A DNA stretch of 64,000 nucleotides, from NCBI GenBank assembly GCA_965221755.1, contig OZ244921.1, positions 744,001-808,000 on the forward strand, read 5' to 3'. Numbering within the stretch: position 1 is the stretch's first letter; every line of letters begins with the position of its first letter. A program made the position numbers and the translations under genes. The DNA is from Azophilus sp965221755. Its GTDB lineage: Bacteria; Pseudomonadota; Gammaproteobacteria; Pseudomonadales; Azotimanducaceae. Below, piece after piece: positions 27,111 to 35,019 of the stretch. A model generated the notes under the pieces. It did not search any database. It saw nothing but the letters and a program-made list of their open reading frames with translations, and was not told the DNA's origin.

Positions 27111-27611
27111 GTGGAGAGGGAAAAATTGTCAACGAACAAGCAGGGAAGGCAGACGGTCACCGTGCGCATGACCCAAGAGGAGATCTGGCAGTTTGTTGAG
27201 GATGGCCATACGGGCATCCTGACTACGCTGAGACGGGACGGCGTGCCGATCGCCTTGCCGATTTGGTACGCATGCATCGACCGCATCATCTATGTCCGGA
27301 CGCGCGGCAAGAAGCTGATGCGCATCAAGAATGATCCGCGCTCCGGTTTTCTGGTGGAACAAGGCGAACATTGGGCTGAGTTGCGCGCTGTCCACATGAC
27401 GGGGCGAACCGATATCGTCAACTTGAACCAAGAGCTGTCCCAGCGGTTTCGTGCCGAAATAAACCGAAAATACAGTGGGTACCGCACGGCTGCAGCCTCA
27501 ATGCCCAAACAGACTCAGCAGGCCTACGCTGAATCAGTGACCGGCGTGGTGCGCTTTACGCCCGACGAGCGCATCTTGAACTGGGACAATTCCAAGCTTC
27601 CTCTAGAGTAA
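27111..27611 (+). CDS. PPOX-fold flavin/F420-binding family protein
   Basis: GTG 27111 follows AGGAAAAGCC, the same spacer found before the first dehydrogenase gene; TTG 27126 is an alternative. The 166-residue protein has the split-barrel pyridoxamine-oxidase-like pattern: GHTGILTTLRRDGVPIALPIWYA near 35, IIYVRTRGKKLMRIKNDPRSGFLVE near 60-85, and a helical tail. Such proteins bind FMN or F420 and reduce or oxidise small substrates. It is the last plus-strand gene of the island; its role in the pathway is unknown. Confidence 0.8.
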   Translation: MEREKLSTNKQGRQTVTVRMTQEEIWQFVEDGHTGILTTLRRDGVPIALPIWYACIDRIIYVRTRGKKLMRIKNDPRSGFLVEQGEHWAELRAVHMTGRTDIVNLNQELSQRFRAEINRKYSGYRTAAASMPKQTQQAYAESVTGVVRFTPDERILNWDNSKLPLE

Positions 27612-27711
27612 GCGCTTGCCAACCTTAGAGAGCGCCAAATTCTCGCAGCCTGCGATTTCTTTGTTCGCATGCTGGCGAGTGCGAGTCCGGCCAGCTAGCG
27701 TGACGGGCGGA

Positions 27712-27996
27712 TCAGCCCACCACTCTGAGACGCTGAATCTCCGGCGGGCCGGACATCAGGCCCTTGAAGCTGGCGCCGGAAGCCTTGAAGTGGTCGGATT
27801 GCCCGTGGGCGGCAAGCGCCTCCTCGTCCTCATAGAGCTCCAGCACGATGTAGTCGCCATCGTCGTTTTGACACAACGCATAGAGATGGTTGCCCTCCTC
27901 CTTGGCGCGCACTTGACTGGCAAGCGCCAGCATGGCCTTCTCGAACTGCTCACCCTTGCCGGCGGCAACGTTGAGCTTGGCGATTACCGCGATCAT
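27712..27996 (-). CDS. ABM-domain (dimeric alpha-beta barrel) monooxygenase-like protein
   Basis: The 94-residue protein begins after AGGAG and reads MIAVIAKLNVAAGKGEQFEK, with NHLYALCQNDDGDYIVLELYEDEEAL and a conserved HFKA segment (AAHGQSDHFKASG). This is the antibiotic-biosynthesis-monooxygenase/YgiN-like fold, which works as a dimer on quinones or aromatic substrates, or as a decomposing enzyme of small aldehydes. It is transcribed against the PPOX gene and closes the island. Confidence 0.85.
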   Translation of the reverse strand: MIAVIAKLNVAAGKGEQFEKAMLALASQVRAKEEGNHLYALCQNDDGDYIVLELYEDEEALAAHGQSDHFKASGASFKGLMSGPPEIQRLRVVG

Positions 27997-28256
27997 GGCT
28001 TACTCCTGGATGGTTTGGATTTTGGCTGAACAGCCAGAATAGCAACTAGTGTCCTGTCCCGTAAATAAGCGGGCTTGGCAGCATTGGGCGAAAGATCTGC
28101 GATGTGCCAAGGGAGCAGGCCCCCACGCGCTGACCAAATGCCCGGCGCTGCAAAAGCGCTGCTACGCCGCCCGTCAGAATCCTGCGGAATCAGCCAGAAC
28201 GGGAGGAGATGCCGAGGCCGGCGCAAAGCGTGGTTCCCAATTGCAGGAAGGTTAGA
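27997..28256. other. Intergenic region with possible mobile-element end
   Basis: The sequence TAGTGTCCTGTCCCGTAAAT (28047-28066) sits near the right edge of the lower-GC island. It resembles terminal sequence of decayed insertion elements, but no transposase or second end was found. A ribosome site AGGAAGG (about 28244) precedes the helicase gene. Confidence 0.3.
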
Positions 28257-30476
28257 ATGGCGGCACCCACCCTACGGAACATCCCCACCTTGGACGTCAC
28301 CCACATTCTCGCTGGCTTGAACGAGGCGCAGCGGCAAGCGGTGGCTGCGCCGCCCGGCAACGCCTTGGTGGTGGCCGGCGCCGGCAGCGGCAAGACCAGG
28401 GTGCTGGTGCATCGCATCGCTTGGCTGATCGAGGCTGAAGGCGTCTCGCCCTACGGCCTCTTGGCGGTGACCTTCACCAACAAGGCGGCGGCGGAGATGC
28501 GCCAACGGATCGATGCGCTGCTCAGCGTCTCGGCCGGCGCGCTTTGGGTGGGCACCTTCCACGGCATCGCCCACCGCCTGCTGCGCATGCACTGGCAGCA
28601 GGCGGGGCTGCCGCAGAACTTCCAGATACTCGATGCCGACGACCAGCAGCGGCTGGTCAAGCGGGTGATGCGCGCGCTGGACATCGACGAGCACCGCTGG
28701 CCGGTGCGCCAAGCGGTTTGGGCCATCAACAAGCACAAGGACGAAGGACGCCGCGCCGCCGCGCTGCCGGACAGCGACGACCTGTTTCAAGTCACCCACA
28801 AGCGCATCTACGAAAGCTACGAGGCGCTCTGCAATGAAGGGGGCCTAGTCGATTTCGCCGAACTGCTGCTGCGCTGCCTGGAGTGCCTGCGCGGCGACGA
28901 GGCGCTGCTCGCCCACTACCGGCGCCGGTTCGGGCACATCCTGGTCGATGAGTTCCAGGACACCAACGGCATCCAGTACGACTGGCTCAAGCTGCTGGCG
29001 GGCGATGCCAGCCATGTCATGGCCGTGGGCGACGACGACCAGTCCATCTACGGCTGGCGCGGCGCCCGCATCGAAAACGTGCGCGCCTTCATCAACGAGT
29101 TCAAGGACGTCGCCACCATTCGCCTGGAGCAGAACTACCGTTCCACCGGCACCATCCTCGACGCCGCCAACGCCTTGATCGGCCACAACGCCGGGCGCCT
29201 GCCGAAGTCCCTGTGGACCGAAGGGACGGTCGGCGATCCGATCCAGCTTTACTCCGCCGACAACGACCTCGATGAGGCCCGCTTCGTCGCCGAACGCATC
29301 GCGGGCGCCATTGAGGACGGCGCCAACGCCGACGAGATGGCGGTTCTGTACCGCTCCAACGCCCAATCGCGGGTGCTGGAGGAGGCCTTGATGCGGGCCG
29401 GCATTCCCTACCGCATCTACGGCGGCTTCCGCTTCTTCGAGCGGGCCGAAATCAAGAACGCGCTCAGCTACCTGCGCTTGGTGCATGACCGCCACGCCGA
29501 CGTGGCCTTCGAGCGGGCGGTGAACACCCCGCCCCGGGGCATCGGCGAGAAGACCTTGGAGGCGATTCGTGCGCTTTCCCGCGCCCGGGCCGTCTCCCTG
29601 TGGCAGGCCAGCAAGGAGGCCATCCACGAGGAGCGGCTGTCGGGGCGGGCGGCCAGCGCGGTCGCGGCGTTCATCAAGCTGATCGACGGCATGGCGCAAG
29701 GCGGGGAGACCTTGAGCCTGCATGAGCTTGCCGAGTGGGTGATCGAAGCCAGCGGCCTGATGGACTATCACGGCCGCGAGCCCGGCGAACGCGGTCTCGC
29801 CCGCAAGGAGAATCTTGAGGAGCTGGTCAGCGCCGCCCGGCAATTCAGCGGCGAACTGGTCTTCCCGCTGCAGGACGCGGACCTGCCTGCGGTATCGGAA
29901 CTGGCCGAGTTTCTCGATCAAGCGGCGCTCGACGCCGGCGACCGGGAATCAAGCGCCGGCCCCGCCGTGCAGATGATGACGCTGCACTCCGCCAAGGGGC
30001 TGGAGTTTCCCACCGTGTTCATCACGGGCCTGGAGGAGGGCCTGTTTCCCCACCGCCAATCCCAGGAAACCGAGAACGGCTTGGAGGAGGAGCGCAGGCT
30101 CTGCTACGTGGGCATCACCCGCGCCATGCGCGCGCTCTATCTCACCCACGCTGAGGCGCGCCGCCTGCACGGCGCCGAGAACCACAACCGCCCGTCCCGC
30201 TTCATCCGCGAGCTGCCGCCGAACCTAGTCTCCGAAATCCGCGCCAGGCGCATGGCGGAGCGCTCCTCAAGCCCGCCCAACCCGGTTCGCGGCCTGTTCG
30301 CGCCGGAGCCGAGCGCCGTCAACATCGGCCAACGGGTGGCGCACCGGAAGTTTGGCGAGGGCGTGGTGCTGCAGTGCGACGGCCAGGGCGAACGCACCCG
30401 GGTGCAGGTCCATTTCGCCGCCGCCGGGGAAAAGTGGCTGATGCTCAGCGCGGCGAACCTGCAGGCCTTGGATTGA
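28257..30476 (+). CDS. uvrD: UvrD/PcrA-type superfamily 1 DNA helicase
   Basis: ATG 28257 follows AGGAAGG; 739 residues, the usual UvrD/PcrA length. SF1A motifs appear in order: Q-motif LNEAQRQAVAAPPGNALVVAGAGSGKT region with Walker A near 41, motif II VDEFQDTN near 230, motif III DDDQSIYGWRGA near 258, motif IV QNYRSTGTIL near 290, motif V MTLHSAKGLEFPTVFITG near 575 and motif VI EERRLCYVGITRAMRALYLTHA near 612. The C-terminal tail (VAHRKFGEGVVL) is the RNAP-binding Tudor-like domain. It works in mismatch and nucleotide excision repair. Confidence 0.96.
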   Translation: MAAPTLRNIPTLDVTHILAGLNEAQRQAVAAPPGNALVVAGAGSGKTRVLVHRIAWLIEAEGVSPYGLLAVTFTNKAAAEMRQRIDALLSVSAGALWVGTFHGIAHRLLRMHWQQAGLPQNFQILDADDQQRLVKRVMRALDIDEHRWPVRQAVWAINKHKDEGRRAAALPDSDDLFQVTHKRIYESYEALCNEGGLVDFAELLLRCLECLRGDEALLAHYRRRFGHILVDEFQDTNGIQYDWLKLLAGDASHVMAVGDDDQSIYGWRGARIENVRAFINEFKDVATIRLEQNYRSTGTILDAANALIGHNAGRLPKSLWTEGTVGDPIQLYSADNDLDEARFVAERIAGAIEDGANADEMAVLYRSNAQSRVLEEALMRAGIPYRIYGGFRFFERAEIKNALSYLRLVHDRHADVAFERAVNTPPRGIGEKTLEAIRALSRARAVSLWQASKEAIHEERLSGRAASAVAAFIKLIDGMAQGGETLSLHELAEWVIEASGLMDYHGREPGERGLARKENLEELVSAARQFSGELVFPLQDADLPAVSELAEFLDQAALDAGDRESSAGPAVQMMTLHSAKGLEFPTVFITGLEEGLFPHRQSQETENGLEEERRLCYVGITRAMRALYLTHAEARRLHGAENHNRPSRFIRELPPNLVSEIRARRMAERSSSPPNPVRGLFAPEPSAVNIGQRVAHRKFGEGVVLQCDGQGERTRVQVHFAAAGEKWLMLSAANLQALD

Positions 30477-30502
30477 GCCGCCGTTGGAATGGGAGTGACC
30501 TT

Positions 30503-30742
30503 GTGAAAACAGCTACCCAATTGAACCGCTTTTGGAACGGCGGAACGCCATGGTTCCGAGCATCCCTGTTCGTAACGGACCGCCCCGGATCAGCGGCGTT
30601 CCAAAAAACCCATCGAGGGCGGGACGCCCTCGCTCCGGGATCCCGCTCGGAACAAGCGTTCCTCTTCGGAGCGAGGGCGTCCCGCCCTCGGACGGCGCGA
30701 AGCGCCATTCCTGCGCACAGCGCCCGCCGCTCAGGAACGCGC
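30503..30742 (+). repeat. Inverted-repeat element in the 5' part of the TRAP lipoprotein frame
   Basis: TTTTGGAACG (30530-30539) pairs with CGTTCCAAAA (30597-30606). A perfect 24-base inverted repeat lies at 30614-30637 and 30667-30690, each arm itself a hairpin (CGAGGGCG-GGA-CGCCCTCG). The element lies between GTG 30503 and TTG 30743 and keeps the TRAP reading frame open. Confidence 0.75.
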
Positions 30743-31855
30743 TTGCTCCCTTCAAGCCCTCGCTCCGGGCTCCGTTCGCTTGGCCTCGCCGCCCTGCTGT
30801 TCGGGCTTCTCGGTTGCGGCGGGCCGACGGGGGCAATGGACCCCAGCGCGGAGCCCGCCGCCCCAGCCAAGGTTTACCAGTGGAAGATCATCACCACTTG
30901 GCCCAAATTCCTGCCCGGCGCCGGCATGTCGGCGGAAAACCTCGCCGAGCGGCTGCGCCTGATGAGCGATGGCCGTTTGGACATCCGAGTCTATGGCGCC
31001 GGCGAGCTGGTGGGTGCCTTTGAGGTGTTTGACGCGGTGTCCGCAGGCACCGCCGAGATGGGCCATGGCGCCGCCTACTACTGGCGCGGCAAGATGCCCA
31101 TCGCTCCCCTGTTCACGACCATCCCCTTCGGCATGACGGCGCAGGAGGCTAACGCTTGGCTCAGCTACGGCGGCGGCCTTGAGCTTTGGCGCGAACTCTA
31201 CGCGCCTTTTGACGTAGTGCCCTTCGCCGCGGGCAACACCGGCGTGCAGATGGCGGGCTGGTTCAACGAGGAGATCAACGCGCTGGAGGATCTGGCGGGA
31301 CTGAAGATGCGCATCCCCGGCCTTGGCGGCGAAGTGCTGGAGCGCTCCGGGGGCGTGCCGGTCAGCATTCCGGGCGGCGAGGTCTTCACCGCGCTGCAGA
31401 CCGGCGTCATCGACGCCACCGAGTGGATCGGGCCGTACAACGATCTGGCCTTGGGCCTTTACAGCGCCGGACGCTACTACTACTACCCCGGCTGGCACGA
31501 ACCTGGCGCCGTGCTGGAACTGATCGTGAACCGGCAGGCCTTCGAGGCCCTGCCCGCCGACCTGCGGGCGATGATCGCCACCGCCGCCCAAGCCATCAAC
31601 GAGGACACGCTGTCGGACTACACCGCCCGCAGCGTGGCGGCGCTGGAGACGCTGGAGCGCGAGCACGGCGTGCAGCTGCGCCCCCTGCCTGCCGAGGTGA
31701 TGGCAAAGCTGCGCGAGGCGTCGCTGCAGGTGGTGGCCGAGGCGGCAGGCGAGGATGAGCTGTCGCAACGCATCCACGACTCCTACGCCGGCTTCCTCAA
31801 GGGCGTTCGCCGCTACACCGACCTGACCGAGAAGGCGTACTTGGAAGCCCGCTGA
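30743..31855 (+). CDS. dctP: TRAP transporter substrate-binding lipoprotein (DctP family)
   Basis: TTG 30743 with AGGA 7 bases upstream gives 370 residues and a canonical lipoprotein leader ending LFGLLGC (Cys 25). An alternative start is GTG 30503 (GGGAG upstream), which would add about 80 residues of repeat-derived sequence. The DctP fold is clear: KIITTWPKFLPGAGMSAENLAERL, LRMPGLGGEVL-type loop (here MRIPGLGGEVLERSGG), the substrate segment TALQTGVIDATEWIGPYND and LYSAGRYYYYPGWHEPGA. It captures organic acids in the periplasm. No permease gene is adjacent; dctQM lie about 18 kb away. Confidence 0.88.
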   Translation: MLPSSPRSGLRSLGLAALLFGLLGCGGPTGAMDPSAEPAAPAKVYQWKIITTWPKFLPGAGMSAENLAERLRLMSDGRLDIRVYGAGELVGAFEVFDAVSAGTAEMGHGAAYYWRGKMPIAPLFTTIPFGMTAQEANAWLSYGGGLELWRELYAPFDVVPFAAGNTGVQMAGWFNEEINALEDLAGLKMRIPGLGGEVLERSGGVPVSIPGGEVFTALQTGVIDATEWIGPYNDLALGLYSAGRYYYYPGWHEPGAVLELIVNRQAFEALPADLRAMIATAAQAINEDTLSDYTARSVAALETLEREHGVQLRPLPAEVMAKLREASLQVVAEAAGEDELSQRIHDSYAGFLKGVRRYTDLTEKAYLEAR

Positions 31856-32703
31856 TGGACTTGAAGGCCACGCGCATGGAGAAGGCCGATGGCGTCGGCA
31901 CCATCTGGCTGAACCGCCCGCAGCGGCTGAACGCCTGGACCGGGCGCATGCACACGGAGTACCGCTGGTGCCTGAAGCAGCTCGATGAGGATGCCGAAGT
32001 CGGCGTCATCGTCGTCACCGGCGCCGGCCGCGGCTTCTGCGCAGGCGGCGACGCCGAGGCGCTGGCCGGGCACGCCGAGCGGGGCGCCTACGACCCCGGC
32101 ACCGCCCCGGAATTGGCGACGCCGGGCTACGGCGTGGCCAAGGAGTTCGACGCCCCCTTCGCCTGCCAGTTCGGCCTCGCCAAGCCGATCATCGCGGCCA
32201 TCAATGGCCCGGCGGCCGGCGTCGGCCTCGCCCTCGCCTGCTTCACCGACCTGCGCTTCGCAGTGCCGGGCGCCAAGCTCACCACCGCCCACGGCAAGCT
32301 CAACCTGCCTGCCGAGTACGGCCTCTCCTGGATTCTGCCCCGTCTGGCCGGCTTGGCCCGGGCCAATGACCTGCTGCTGACCAGCCGCGTCTTCACCACC
32401 GACGAAGCCGCGCAGCTGGGCATCGTCAATGAACTGGTGGCTGCGGACGGCCTCATCACCCGGACGCGCGAATACGCCCGCAACCTCATGGCAACCGTCT
32501 CTCCCAACGCCCTGCGCCAAACCCGCTGGCAAATCTACCGCGACCTCACCGCCAGCCCCGCCGAATCCGTGCGCCGCTCCGAAGCCCTGATCAACCAGAT
32601 GATGGCGGAGCCGGATTACGCCGAGGGCGTGGCGGCGTTTCGGGAGAGACGCCAACCTCGGTGGGGCGCGACGACAGACGATGGCAGCCAACCCAAGCGG
32701 TAG
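31855..32703 (+). CDS. Enoyl-CoA hydratase/isomerase family protein
   Basis: The ATG overlaps the dctP stop (TGATG), so the two are translationally coupled; 282 residues. Crotonase landmarks: NRPQRLNAWTGRM, TGAGRGFCAGGDAEAL, INGPAAGVGLALACFTDLRFA and LPAEYGLSWILPRLAGLARANDLLLTSR. The EYGLSWILPR region carries the glutamate expected in hydratases. Coupling to a TRAP binding protein is unusual and suggests that the acid taken up is handled as a CoA ester. Confidence 0.9.
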   Translation: MDLKATRMEKADGVGTIWLNRPQRLNAWTGRMHTEYRWCLKQLDEDAEVGVIVVTGAGRGFCAGGDAEALAGHAERGAYDPGTAPELATPGYGVAKEFDAPFACQFGLAKPIIAAINGPAAGVGLALACFTDLRFAVPGAKLTTAHGKLNLPAEYGLSWILPRLAGLARANDLLLTSRVFTTDEAAQLGIVNELVAADGLITRTREYARNLMATVSPNALRQTRWQIYRDLTASPAESVRRSEALINQMMAEPDYAEGVAAFRERRQPRWGATTDDGSQPKR

Positions 32704-32741
32704 TTTGCGGCCAGCCAAAACATGACCGACATCCACGCTGA

Positions 32742-33011
32742 ATGTCCAAGTCTCGATGGTTGGATCAGACGCCTTGGCCCATTGAGCAATCCATCCGCTT
32801 CGTCGCCTTGACTCCGACGCCTCCTGAATTCGAGCAGCTGGCCGAACTGTTGCTGTGGACGACCTTGGCGGGGGCCTGCATTCCCCTTGGGGCCGGTCTT
32901 GCCCGCGTTGAGCGCATTCGGCCCCAATCCAGGCTCGAACGTCATTGGGCGCCGCCGTTGGGCGCGGTGCTTGGCTTCGTGCTGGCACTGGCCGGCAACC
33001 TGTGGCTGTAA
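32742..33011 (+). CDS. Small membrane protein, ZIP-like N-terminal fragment
   Basis: The 89-residue frame from ATG 32742 has two hydrophobic segments, LLLWTTLAGACIPLGAGLA and LGAVLGFVLALAGNLWL. The first segment followed by RVERIRPQ resembles the opening of some ZIP-family metal transporters, but the remaining six helices are missing. A TTG inside (MTPTPPEFEQ) could be the true start. It stops one base from recG on the other strand. It may be a truncated gene or a real small protein; no function is assigned. Confidence 0.45.
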   Translation: MSKSRWLDQTPWPIEQSIRFVALTPTPPEFEQLAELLLWTTLAGACIPLGAGLARVERIRPQSRLERHWAPPLGAVLGFVLALAGNLWL

Positions 33012-33012
33012 G

Positions 33013-35019
33013 TCAAACCGATACCGGTCCCGCATCGCCGCCGGCCCAAGCCAATCGCAGCGCTTCGGCCTCCTCCGGCGCCTCGGCAAGCAGCCGTTGG
33101 CCCTGCTGAATGATCTCCGGAAGCAGGTGGGCGTGACGCGCCAGGTCCGCCACCCGGAAGCGGGTGTCGCCGGTTTGCCGGGTGCCGAGGATCTCGCCCG
33201 GGCCGCGCAGGGCCAAGTCCTGCTCAGCGATGTGGAAGCCGTCCTGGCTTTTGCGAATGACCTTGAGCCGGGCTCGGCCCACCTCGCCAAGCGGTGTGCC
33301 GTAGAGCAGGACGCAATAGCTCTTGCGGCTGCCGCGGCCGATGCGGCCGCGCAGTTGATGGAGTTGAGCGAGGCCCAAGCGTTCCGGGTTTTCGATCACC
33401 ATGAGGCTGGCGTTGGGCACATCGACGCCGACTTCGATCACCGTCGTCGCCACCAGCAACTGATGCTCCCCAGCCTTGAAGGCGGCCATGACGGCGGCCT
33501 TCTCCTCGCTTTTCATGCGCCCGTGCATCAGGCCGATGCGGCGGCCTGGCAGTTGCGCCTTAAGCCTTTGCCAAGTGGACTCGGCGGACTCCGCGTAGAG
33601 TTGATCGGAGTCCTCGATCAGAGTGCAGACCCAATAGGCCTGCTGGCCGGCATCAAGCACCTTGGCAATGCGCGCCAGCACCTCGTGCCGGCGGCTGGCG
33701 GCAACCAGGACGGTGTCGATCGGCTGGCGCCCTGGCGGCAACTCATCGAGCAGGGAGACGTCCATGTCCGCGTACAGGGCCATGGTGAGGGTGCGCGGTA
33801 TCGGCGTTGCCGTCATGATGAGTTGGTGCGGCGCGCATCCCTTGGCCCGCAGGGCCATGCGCTGATGGACGCCGAAGCGATGCTGCTCATCGACGATGGT
33901 GAGGGCCAGGTTGGCGAACGCGGTGGCCTGCTGGAACAGCGCGTGGGTGCCGACCGCCACCAGGGTCTCGCCGCTGGCCAAGCCGTCGAGCAGGCGCTGC
34001 CGCGTCGCCTTGCTTTGGCCACCGGTCAGCATGGCCACCGGAATCCCCAAGGGCGCAAGCCAGCTTGAAAAGCTCAAGTAGTGCTGTTCGGCAAGAATTT
34101 CCGTCGGGGCCATGAGCGCTGTCTGCGCTTGGTGCTCAGCGGCGCGGATGGCGGCGAAGGCGGCCACCACGGTCTTGCCGCTGCCCACGTCGCCTTGCAG
34201 CAGCCGCAGCATGGGGCGGGCCTCACTGAGGTCGAGCAGCACTTCGCGCACCACCCGCCGCTGGGCGCGGGTCAGCTGAAAGCCCAGTTGCTTGAGCAGC
34301 GTTCGGCCAAGCTGCTGCGCTGGCGGCAGCGGCGGCGCCTGCTGGCTGCGGCGCTGGCTTTGCCGGCAACGCATCACCAAGTAGTAGGCGGTCAGCTCAT
34401 CGCGGGCGATGCGTTCCCGGGCTGCCGCAATGTCGTCGGCCGTCGCGCCCGCTGGCGGCAGGTGCAGGAAGAACAGGGCCTCCAACGGCAGGGCTGAGCC
34501 TTGCGGCCACTCCAAGTTGCGGACCTGCGCGACCAAGGCGCGCAGGAAGGTCTGTCCGAGTCCCTTGGTGGTGGGATAGACCGGGGTCAGGCGGGCTTCC
34601 AGCTCGGTGGGCGGTTCGGCGTAGTCGCGATAGTCCGGATGGGCCATCTCCATTCCCGTCGGGCCGGCGCGGACCTCGCCGAAGCAACGGACGATGCGGC
34701 CGATCCTCAAGCCATCCACCTGTCTTTGGCTGAAGTGGAAGAAGCGCAGCGTCAGCGCGCCTTCGCCGTCGCTGAGCGCCACCAGCCAGTTGCGCCGCCG
34801 CCCGCGGCTGATGCGGCTTTCGGTCACTTGGCCTTGCACTAGGCATTCCTGGCCGACGCGCAGCGCCCGGAACGGAACGATTCGGGTGCGGTCCTGGTAG
34901 CGGTGCGGCAGGTGCAGCAGCAAATCCATCGCCGTGGACACGTTCAGCCGGGCCAAGGCAGCGGCTAGGGCCGGGCCAACGCCCTTCAGCGACGTGACCG
35001 GGGTGTCGCCGGGAGTCAG
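33013..35019 (-). CDS. recG: ATP-dependent DNA helicase RecG, probable CTG start
   Basis: RecG reverses stalled forks and migrates Holliday junctions. Motifs: N-terminal wedge domain (RYQDRTRIVPF), Walker A GDVGSGKTVVAAFAA, TGGQSKATRQ, DEQH box VDEQHRFGVHQRMAL, TATPIPRTLTMALYAD, and the C-terminal TRG/helicase motifs VIEVGVDVPNA and QLRGRIGRGSRKSYC. The conserved start of the family, TPVTSLKGVGPALAAAL, lies upstream of the first TTG (34956). The only start in frame is CTG 35019, which overlaps the spoT stop as CTGA. I therefore place the start there (668 residues); internal TTG 34956 is the conservative option. Confidence 0.93.
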   Translation of the reverse strand: MTPGDTPVTSLKGVGPALAAALARLNVSTAMDLLLHLPHRYQDRTRIVPFRALRVGQECLVQGQVTESRISRGRRRNWLVALSDGEGALTLRFFHFSQRQVDGLRIGRIVRCFGEVRAGPTGMEMAHPDYRDYAEPPTELEARLTPVYPTTKGLGQTFLRALVAQVRNLEWPQGSALPLEALFFLHLPPAGATADDIAAARERIARDELTAYYLVMRCRQSQRRSQQAPPLPPAQQLGRTLLKQLGFQLTRAQRRVVREVLLDLSEARPMLRLLQGDVGSGKTVVAAFAAIRAAEHQAQTALMAPTEILAEQHYLSFSSWLAPLGIPVAMLTGGQSKATRQRLLDGLASGETLVAVGTHALFQQATAFANLALTIVDEQHRFGVHQRMALRAKGCAPHQLIMTATPIPRTLTMALYADMDVSLLDELPPGRQPIDTVLVAASRRHEVLARIAKVLDAGQQAYWVCTLIEDSDQLYAESAESTWQRLKAQLPGRRIGLMHGRMKSEEKAAVMAAFKAGEHQLLVATTVIEVGVDVPNASLMVIENPERLGLAQLHQLRGRIGRGSRKSYCVLLYGTPLGEVGRARLKVIRKSQDGFHIAEQDLALRGPGEILGTRQTGDTRFRVADLARHAHLLPEIIQQGQRLLAEAPEEAEALRLAWAGGDAGPVSV

